A stretch of 30,802 nucleotides of DNA, taken from JAJPKK01 sp035311445. GTDB taxonomy: Bacteria > Pseudomonadota > Alphaproteobacteria > Rhizobiales > Xanthobacteraceae. Location: the NCBI GenBank assembly GCA_035311445.1, contig DATGCX010000430.1, forward strand, positions 1 through 30,802, written 5' to 3'. The notes under the pieces were generated by a model, which searched no databases, was not told the DNA's origin, and saw only the letters and a list, made by a program, of their open reading frames with translations. Position numbers and translations under genes: made by a program. Shown piece after piece: positions 24,815 to 30,802 of the stretch. How positions within the stretch are numbered: position 1 is the first letter of the stretch; each line of letters opens with the position of its first letter.

Positions 24815-25252
24815 TCAAACTCGACTTGTGGCCTCGTGAGTAACGCGCGCGCGAGCTTCCGCTGGGGCTGGCGTGGCGTTCGCGGGCAGCTGCAGCACCG
24901 TCGCGCGTTGACCCACGCACAGATGCGTGAGCAGCACGATCTGGCCGTCGGGGAACTCAATCGCATCGTGATGCGTGCATGGATTATCCATGTTGATCTG
25001 CCGGAACCGTCCAACCCGGTGACGGATGTGCCGCGATTCCTTCTTGAAAAAACTCAGGAGAAATCCCGTCTCCTTTCGCTGGACGTCCTGATCGAACGCG
25101 ATCTCGGTGCCAGGAAGTAGACACACGGCCACCTTGGGTTCTCCGACTGCCGAGAAGCCTTGTGTGGTGGTGTTCCAAAACTGCGTCGAAACCAGCTTGT
25201 CTCCGACCTTGGCGGGTCGTGAGGAAACTTCATGCAGACTGTAGTCACACAT
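24815..25252 (-). CDS. Conserved hypothetical protein (MCDYSL family)
   Basis: A 145-residue soluble protein. It starts MCDYSLHEVSSRPAKVGDKL and has VAVCLLPGTEIAFDQDV (about 42-58), FRQINMDNPCTHHDAIEFPDGQIVLLTHL (two conserved pieces, about 83-111) and VGQRATVLQLP near the end. I recall close relatives in many hyphomicrobial genomes, all unannotated. The conserved His/Asp cluster THHDAIEFPDG could be a binding site (speculation). The start ATG at 25252 has a GGAG ribosome site a few bases upstream. No clear operon partners. Confidence 0.75.
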   Translation of the reverse strand: MCDYSLHEVSSRPAKVGDKLVSTQFWNTTTQGFSAVGEPKVAVCLLPGTEIAFDQDVQRKETGFLLSFFKKESRHIRHRVGRFRQINMDNPCTHHDAIEFPDGQIVLLTHLCVGQRATVLQLPANATPAPAEARARVTHEATSRV

Positions 25253-25430
25253 GGAGGAGGAGCTCCTATCTTTCAGCGCCCCCCGCAGGCGTTATCCGAT
25301 ACCGAAAATTCACGGCCAAATGATGGAACCGGCTGCAGGGGATCGTTCAATCAAGCCGTAGGTCCGGGGCGCGGCGATTGCAGATGCAATGTTATTCCGG
25401 CTGGAAGTTCGATCGGTGTGAATCACATAT

Positions 25431-25550
25431 CAGTGTCGTCGCCGGCCGTTCCGGTCCACCTGATTTTTAGGCACGGCGCAAAAATAATCGGTGTCGTCGC
25501 CGCGCGTGTGCCCGACCCCCTCCGAATTTTAGGCATGGCGCAAAAATAAT
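25431..25550. repeat. Tandem duplication of a roughly 60-base unit
   Basis: Two adjacent units each start c-a/g-gtgtcgtcgccg and end ttttaggca-c/t-ggcgcaaaaataatcgg. Starts are 58 and ends 62 bases apart, with a more variable centre. The element sits in a gene-free stretch between the MCDYSL gene and the enolase-superfamily gene. Confidence 0.75.
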
Positions 25551-25646
25551 CGGAATGTCTGGGACAGGCATGGCCGCCAGAAGTTCGATGTGCTTCAACT
25601 GATCCGAAATGCTGTTCGTGGTCTGGCTCTAACTCTTCATACCACC

Positions 25647-25739
25647 CCGTCATTCCGGGGCGCCGCGAAATCCACGACCATCGGGCCGAGGCTCCTAGAT
25701 TCCGGGCTCGCCACCTGCGGTGGCGCCCCGGAATGACGG
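25647..25739. repeat. Dispersed palindromic repeat with 18-bp perfect arms
   Basis: ccgtcattccggggcgcc (25647-25664) and its exact reverse complement (25722-25739) enclose a centre containing a second stem (tcgccacc...ggtggcg). A partial copy is at 23939-23973. The type is common between genes in Bradyrhizobium-like genomes and lies here just 3' of the enolase-superfamily gene. Confidence 0.85.
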
Positions 25740-25778
25740 CTTGTGCATGTGATCGTTTTTGCAGAATTAGTCTGCCAG

Positions 25779-26876
25779 CTACTCTAACACCCTGCAATCG
25801 CGCAAAATTTCCGGCCGGAACGCCAGCCCATGGCCGGGCCGCTCGGGCGCCGTGATCATGCCGTCGACCACCGGTACGGGATCGACAAACAGATCGTGCG
25901 ACAGGCCCATGTCCTCGATCCAGACGCCGTTGGGGATCGCGGCGAGCAGTTGCACGTTCAGTTCCGGGAACAGGTGCGGCGCGATCGTCATGCCCCAGGT
26001 GTCGGCCAGCACCGCGATCTTGCGCAGGTCGGTGAAGCCCCCGCGCATCGGGTCGGGCTGCAGGATCGGAATCCGCGGGTTCTCGAAGAACGGCCGCAGA
26101 TCGAACCGGGTGAAATGGGTCTCGCCGCCGACGATGCGGATCGGCAAAGCCTCCGCGACGCGGAAATAGCCTTTGAAGTCGTCGGCCGGTACCGGCTCCT
26201 CCAGCCAGTAGATATCGTAGGGCTCGAACTTGCGGCCCATCGCGATCGCCACATCGGCGGTCCACCCCTGGTTGACGTCGATCATGATGTCGATGTCGGG
26301 GCCGAGCGCCTCGCGCATGCGGCGCACATTATCGACGTCGCCGCGCAGGTTGTCGGTATGCGCCACCTGCATCTTGATGGCCCGGTAGCCCTGCGACATG
26401 TAGTGCAGCGCCTTCGCGATCATGCCGTCGCCGCCGGAGCCGCGAAAGCAGCCGCTGCCATAGACGGGAATCTGCGAGCGCACGTGTCCCCATAGCCGGT
26501 GCAGCGGCAGGTCGGCGCGCTTGCCGACCGCATCCCACAGCGCGATATCGAGCGCCGACATCGCCATCGTGACGATCCCGCCGCGGTTGTAGGTCGCGGT
26601 CGCGCGCCAGAGGTCGCTCCAGATGCCCTCGACCGCGGTTGCATCCTTGCCGATGACGCGCGGGGCGATCGTCTCCTCCAGCGCCGTCGCCACGCTGCGC
26701 AATCCCGGCCGGAACGAGAACAGATACCCCATGCCGACAATGCCGCCCCTGGTCTCCACGTCGAGCACGAGGAGATTACGCGCGTCGCCGAAGGTATGGC
26801 CTTTGAGCCACGGCGTCTCCGGCCAGGGAACGCGCAGGAGGGTGGTGCGAAGGGCGGTGATGGTGAGGTCGGGCAT
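25779..26876 (-). CDS. Mandelate racemase/muconate lactonizing enzyme family protein
   Basis: A 365-residue member of the enolase superfamily, whose enzymes abstract a proton next to a carboxylate with Mg2+ help. Metal ligands are D200 (IDVNQGW), E226 (LEEPVP) and E252 (VGGETHF). The D275-H301 pair (QPDPMRGG, IAPHLF) is the general base of the racemase/dehydratase branch. The usual K-x-K is K168-M-Q170, so the second lysine is replaced. This points to a sugar-acid dehydratase-type or uncharacterised reaction rather than a mandelate racemase. The start ATG at 26876 (MPDLTITAL) fits the family; a 28-codon upstream extension is Pro-rich and unlikely. The substrate is not determined. Confidence 0.88.
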   Translation of the reverse strand: MPDLTITALRTTLLRVPWPETPWLKGHTFGDARNLLVLDVETRGGIVGMGYLFSFRPGLRSVATALEETIAPRVIGKDATAVEGIWSDLWRATATYNRGGIVTMAMSALDIALWDAVGKRADLPLHRLWGHVRSQIPVYGSGCFRGSGGDGMIAKALHYMSQGYRAIKMQVAHTDNLRGDVDNVRRMREALGPDIDIMIDVNQGWTADVAIAMGRKFEPYDIYWLEEPVPADDFKGYFRVAEALPIRIVGGETHFTRFDLRPFFENPRIPILQPDPMRGGFTDLRKIAVLADTWGMTIAPHLFPELNVQLLAAIPNGVWIEDMGLSHDLFVDPVPVVDGMITAPERPGHGLAFRPEILRDCRVLE

Positions 26877-27100
26877 GGGGGTGACTCGGGTGGGGAATGG
26901 GCGGCCTAGCTCGCGATGGTTCGGGTGGGATGGCGGCCAGCTTGTAGGATTCGCTATCAACGGGCCGAAAGTCGGATGCAGAAGCGCGCTTAAGCTTAAT
27001 AAGAGTATAACGGAGCGTGAAGTAGCGCATGAGGCTCGACAGGGTTCATAATGCAGCCGGTGGGAAGAGCTTCATTTGGGAGTGTGTCGATCAATCGTGA

Positions 27101-27119
27101 CGCGTTCTGAACGAACGCG
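27101..27119. promoter_or_regulatory. Inverted repeat upstream of the GHKL-nuclease gene
   Basis: cgcgttc (27101-27107) and gaacgcg (27113-27119) form a perfect 7-bp stem with a 5-base loop, 39 bases before the start codon. It could be an operator or a leader hairpin. Confidence 0.35.
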
Positions 27120-27157
27120 CTGCACCGCATTCCACACAGTTGAGGAGAGCACCACAG

Positions 27158-29135
27158 ATGTCCGAACGGCGTACGGATACCTTGGTAAAGCCTGACATGC
27201 AGACGGTGCTTTCCAGGACTCATCTCGCGCACAACTTACACGGTTTCCTACTGCCGATATTCGAAGCGATTTCGAATGCCATGGACAGTATCCAAAGCCG
27301 TTTTGGCGAAGAAGCCAAGCAAAAGGGGGAGGGTTGCATTCGATTCAGAGACACTAATGTTCCTCAGAAAATCGCCGTGAGCGTAACAGACAACGGGGTC
27401 GGGCTCACGAGGACAATTACAGGTCCTTCAAGACGCCGTTCAGCGGTTATAAGCTAAAACAAGGTGGGCGGGGGTTTGGTCGATTTATTGCTTTCAAGGT
27501 CTTTGCCCGTATTTTCTATTCGAGTCGGTACGAATTTTTCGCACAGCAGAACGTGAGAGCATTCCGGTTCGACGTCACCCAGGAGCAAGAACTCACTTTC
27601 CGCCAAACCGAGCCCACCTTCACCGGACCTGGCTTGTGCGTGGACTACGACCAGCCCCTAACAAGCTGGTACGAGCTCATCCGCCAGATCCAGCCAGCAG
27701 ACGTGTTAGACCAGATAGGGAGCCATTTCCTGCCGTACTTCCTGTATCGGTGGCTCCCTAAGATCACGATCCAGTTTGATGACAGTCCGCCAGAAAATAT
27801 CACCGCTCATTTCAAAGGCGTTTTTGTCCAATACGACACCGGCAATTTTCCGTGTGAGCTAGACGGCTCCGAGGAAGTCCTTTCTTACTCGCTCACCCGG
27901 ATTACGAAAAGTCGTCTATTCAAAAGTCACTGCCTCTTGTTTTCGGCAGCTGATCGCATCGTCGGCTCCCCAAGAGACCTCGCTACCAAGTTGGGGGAAC
28001 CTCACTTTGTTGACGAGAAGGGCGAAAAGTACGTTGTCATTGCTGTCGTGCGTGGCGAGGCCTTCGAAGGGCGGCTCAATGACGCCCGGACCAGCATCGA
28101 TTTGCCGACGAAAGTGGCGGAGAACATCGTTTCGACAATAAGCGACGTCGTCCAGAGCAAGGAGAGAGGCCAGATAGAAAAGATCAAATCGGACCAGTCT
28201 GCCGAACTCGGTGATGCATTGAAGGAGAACCCGATCCTACGGTTGGGATTAAGAGGGCGGACACTCAGCGACTATGTTGCCGCCAAGCCTAACCACTGGA
28301 GGGCCGAGGAGTTCATATCGGACTTAGCCATCGAGCGCTACCGCGCTACGAATGACCTGACGAAGCAGATCGTTGCTGCCGCAAGTAACCGGGAAGACTA
28401 CGAAAAGAAGGTCAAGGAGCTTGTTAGCAAGCTCGATCAAGGCAAGAAGGAAGCACTTGCCGAATACATCATACATCGCAAGAACATTATCTCACTTGTG
28501 GAGTCAGCCCAACGTTACGGCGAAGACGCGACACGTGCCCCGGAGGAGGACATTCACGAATTAGTATTCAGGCGCTTCAGTGACAACGTCGAAATGAGCT
28601 ATTTCGAGCATAACTTGTGGCTCATCGATGACGCTCTGGCCTTTCTGCCTTACGTGTCCAGCGACAGGGCAATGCATGGCAAAGGGCGCAAGGCTGGAGA
28701 TAAGGTCACCGATCTGCTTTTTTATGACGATAGTTTAGTTCTTGGCGATGAGGAGGGCACCACGCTAACAATTGTCGAATTCAAAAAGCCGAGCCGAGAT
28801 GACTACAGCTTTGGCAAGACGAAGTCGGACCCCGTCCTGCAAGTCATCGAGACCTTAGAAAAGGCTACAGCCGCTGGCGGCATCACGAGGACTGATGGTT
28901 CGCATATGTCGTTCCCCAAAGTTGTCCGCCGATTCGCGTTCATAGTCGCCGACGTAACGCCGACTCTGTCCAAACTCCTGAAGCAGCACGATTTCAAGAA
29001 TGACTGGAATCCAAGGATTTATGTGCGCTATCGGACAACGAACGGATTTTTATCCAAGCCTTTGGTTATGAGACGCTCATTGAGATGGCGAAGAAGCGCA
29101 ACCAAGCGTTTTTCTCAGTACTTCTTGACGAATAA
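27158..29135 (+). pseudogene. GHKL ATPase-nuclease fusion, broken by two frameshifts (candidate defence gene)
   Basis: Restoring one base at about 27408 and one at about 29046 gives a single protein of about 659 residues. It starts at ATG 27158 (ribosome site GAGGAGAG). The N-terminal GHKL (Hsp90/MutL-like) ATPase shows E36..N40 in FEAISNAMDS, DNGVG at 78-82, then EDNYRSFKTPFSG and the glycine box GGRGFGR in the second frame. The middle is helical and charged. The C-terminal part contains VTDLLFYDDS followed by IVEFKKPSRDD (E-x-K at about 28777), like a PD-(D/E)xK nuclease. The true end, IFIQAFGYETLIEMAKKRNQ to LLDE-stop (29135), lies in the third frame. An ATPase-nuclease protein of this type resembles anti-phage or restriction genes, but I cannot name the family. 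GC is lower than in its neighbours, consistent with transfer. Confidence 0.75.
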
Positions 29136-29154
29136 TGCCTGGACGCCTTGCCGT

Positions 29155-29685
29155 ATGCCTCATGAAACAACAATTGTCTTGGGAATTGAGATACCCTCGA
29201 CCGATCCGGCCTTCCTGACGACGGTCGCTTTTCACGTCTTGGCTGGACTGGTCTGTGTCGCAGCCGGCGTGATCGCGATGCTGAGCGAGAAAAGGCCGGG
29301 TCGGCATCCGAGCTTCGGGGCGATCTACTATTGGTCGCTGGCAGCCGTTTTCGCGTCGGCAACTGCGCTCGCGGTCGTTCGTTGGGCCGAGGACTATCAC
29401 CTGTTCATTCTTGGCGCGCTCTCATTCGGAGCGGCGTTCCTCGGCCGCACCGCCCGGCAGCAGCGATGGCGCGGTTGGGTCAGGCTGCACATCATCTGCA
29501 TGGGGGCGTCCTACATTTTGCTGCTGACCGCTTTCTATGTCGACAATGGCAAGAGCCTTCCGTTTTGGAGGGAGCTTCCCTCAATGGCCTATTGGCTCGT
29601 GCCAGGCGCGATCGGCATACCGCTCGTCATTCGCGCACTGCCGCGGCATCCTCTGGCTCAGCATTCGCCGGGCTTCCTGAGCTGA
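29155..29685 (+). CDS. DUF2306-like integral membrane protein
   Basis: About 176 residues with four or five transmembrane helices (about 17-40, 52-70, 80-96, 105-125 and 142-160). Conserved polar residues in H-x-x-x-G contexts, RLHIICMGASYI and the FHVLAGLVCVAAG segment fit the DUF2306 group. The ATG at 29155 lies 19 bases after the restored end of the nuclease gene and is in the same frame as the frameshifted body of that gene, which would otherwise make a false fusion. The ribosome site is poor. Function unknown. Confidence 0.65.
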   Translation: MPHETTIVLGIEIPSTDPAFLTTVAFHVLAGLVCVAAGVIAMLSEKRPGRHPSFGAIYYWSLAAVFASATALAVVRWAEDYHLFILGALSFGAAFLGRTARQQRWRGWVRLHIICMGASYILLLTAFYVDNGKSLPFWRELPSMAYWLVPGAIGIPLVIRALPRHPLAQHSPGFLS

Positions 29686-29772
29686 GAGAATTTTCCCCAT
29701 GCCCGCTCGGTCTCCCGCCCGACACCCCTGCTGCCAGGTTCGCCCAAGGCCGCGGCCCTCGCGTGAGGAAGC

Positions 29773-30104
29773 TCACCCGAGCACCTCGCCGATCGCTTTT
29801 CTGAGCGCCGCCTGGTCGTCGGCACCGAGCGTGCCGAGCTGGCGGACGATGAGCGATTGTTCGAGAGTGGCGAATGCCGGCTTGATCGCGGAAGGTTTGA
29901 GCAGGCCGGCGGCTGGCCATTGGTCGATCAAGACCTCGCCCGGCTCGGAATTCTGGCGAAGCTTGGTGGTGATCGCCATGATTACCACATCCGGCTTGGC
30001 GGTATTATATGCGCGATTGCTGATCACAACAGCGGGGCGCTGCTTGGAACCAGTCTGGTGAATGGGAACCGCACCAATACGACGGTGCCGAATTCAAAGC
30101 GCAT
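29773..30104 (-). pseudogene. PemK/MazF-like toxin, frameshifted
   Basis: The minus strand reads MRFEFGTVVLVRFPFT from 30104. One base appears to be missing at about 30057-30060 (CCC read as CC). With it restored the frame continues as QTGSKQRPAVVISNRAYN and then to VRQLGTLGADDQAALRKAIG, about 110 residues. The layout FPFT...RPAVVIS...V-I-M-A-I-T is that of PemK/MazF endoribonuclease toxins, which cut mRNA. The start overlaps the antitoxin stop by 11 bases. As read, the product would end after 26 residues, so it is inactive unless the base loss is a sequence error. Confidence 0.75.
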
Positions 30105-30288
30105 CGTAGGCGCTGTCGTCGGAATTGTTCCAAATTGCCGCGAAGGCCGGCTCGCTGGCAGCTGTAGCGGCGCGGGTAAGCGCGCGCGCTTGCTCCCGCA
30201 GATGGATGAAATCCACGAAGTCTTCGATCTCAGCGATCCGCTCGGCCGGCAGCGCGACAATTTTGTCGATCAGGTCTTGGGTGTTCAT
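30094..30288 (-). CDS. Antitoxin of a PemK/MazF-type system
   Basis: A 64-residue protein: MNTQDLIDKIVALPAERIAE then an acidic/aromatic helix (EDFVDFIHLRE) and an Ala-rich tail ending NNSDDSAYDAL. This is the usual small antitoxin paired with PemK-like toxins in alphaproteobacteria. It would bind and neutralise the toxin and probably repress the operon. It precedes the toxin, overlapping it by 11 bases. I chose the ATG at 30288; longer in-frame starts upstream lack family similarity. The ribosome site is weak. Confidence 0.75.
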   Translation of the reverse strand: MNTQDLIDKIVALPAERIAEIEDFVDFIHLREQARALTRAATAASEPAFAAIWNNSDDSAYDAL

Positions 30289-30475
30289 TCGTCTGCCAAT
30301 CTCAATTACGGCTTCTCCTGTAACAAAATCCCGGCGACGCCGCAACGAGGCGCCGTATGAAAGGTTCCCGGTCTCGCCCGCCGCCATGATCCCGGAACCT
30401 TTCCGCCCGTTTTGCATCCAATGGCACAACATGGTTCGAAACGACCATGGGCTCTAATCACAAGAGGGTAGTGTC

Positions 30476-30802
30476 ATGAAAAGGCATATGAGCCTGATTG
30501 CAGCTATCATCGCGTCTTTGATCGGGTCCGGTGCAATTGCGCAGCAAGCACATCGGCCATCGTCTGCCACCACCGGTGTCGGCCTCGCAGCCAGCGCCGA
30601 AGCGCAATCGATCGTCGAGCTTAAGATGGCGATGAGGAAGCTGTGGGAAGACCACATCACCTATACTCGGAACTATATTATCAGCGCCCTGGCGGGCCTG
30701 GAGGACGAGGGCAAGATCGCAGAGCGGCTTCTGGGCAACCAGGACGACATCGGCGCGGCCATCAAGCCGTACTATGGTGATGCGGCGGGGAAACAACTGG
30801 CC
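30476..30802 (+). CDS. Exported protein, partial (runs off the window end)
   Basis: The frame starts at ATG 30476 after a GAGGG ribosome site and is open for 109 codons to the window edge. A signal peptide (about 1-22, ending IAQ) is followed by a linker. A conserved-looking segment comes next, LWEDHITYTRNYIISALAGL, then GKIAERLLGNQDDIGAAIKP (from about residues 57 and 80), followed by YYGDAAG. I recall similar proteins of unknown function that are sometimes labelled glycosyltransferase without evidence. No function is assigned. Confidence 0.75.
   Translation, partial: MKRHMSLIAAIIASLIGSGAIAQQAHRPSSATTGVGLAASAEAQSIVELKMAMRKLWEDHITYTRNYIISALAGLEDEGKIAERLLGNQDDIGAAIKPYYGDAAGKQLA

Noticed and set aside
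25423..25778. Transposase remnant in the repeat-rich spacer
   Set aside because: A short peptide-like stretch (QLKHIELLAAMPVPDIP) appears on the minus strand, but nothing ties it to a transposase family and no terminal repeats enclose it.
27553..29685. A single 710-codon protein joining the nuclease to a membrane domain
   Set aside because: The junction results from a one-base frameshift at about 29046. The nuclease ends at 29135 in another frame and the DUF2306-like gene starts at 29155.

Overview
The window is high-GC, gene-dense DNA from an alphaproteobacterium, most likely Hyphomicrobiales (Rhizobiales) and probably close to Bradyrhizobium/Rhodopseudomonas. This is inferred from a Ros/MucR regulator, the DUF2336, DUF1491 and DUF5330 families, a YcgN-type protein and dispersed palindromes containing 'cattccgg'. 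No rRNA, tRNA, CRISPR array or intact insertion sequence was seen.

Layout. (1) 55-2078, minus: a DHA2-type MFS efflux pump translationally coupled to a YcgN cysteine-cluster gene. (2) 2382-6050, plus: a bifunctional class A penicillin-binding protein with a duplicated N-terminal module, then a coupled DUF1214/DUF1254 envelope gene pair. (3) 6631-13849, minus: the most unusual region, a tandem array of four intact paralogues of an exported protein family that I do not recognise. All four share ten cysteines in the mature protein, and two further copies are decayed. The spacers after the array genes carry a conserved pair of hairpins. (4) 14218-17549: DUF2336 (plus) convergent with a minus-strand operon of PAS sensor protein, peptidoglycan-binding protein and DUF1491. 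The PAS sensor kinase has lost its whole catalytic core through an internal deletion. (5) 17860-19337: a DUF5330 remnant, sufE and a MucR-type regulator. (6) 19704-23779: oligopeptidase B, a proline-rich membrane protein and Fe-type superoxide dismutase. (7) 23780-26876: small conserved hypothetical genes separated by palindromic and tandem repeats, then an enolase-superfamily enzyme. (8) 27158-30288: a lower-GC accessory patch with a GHKL-ATPase/nuclease gene broken by two frameshifts, a DUF2306-like membrane gene, and a PemK/MazF toxin-antitoxin pair whose toxin is frameshifted. The window ends inside a small exported protein.

Two themes stand out. First, the array of exported ten-cysteine proteins behaves like an amplifying and decaying gene family: tandem copies, one near-identical 5' block suggesting gene conversion, internally deleted copies, and structured spacers whose stems are kept by compensatory changes. 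Second, broken genes are frequent: two C- or N-terminal remnants, a core-deleted kinase, and three single-base losses at 27.4, 29.05 and 30.06 kb, each in a short homopolymer. Those three could be real decay or sequence error. All functional calls rest on motifs read by eye; no database search was run.
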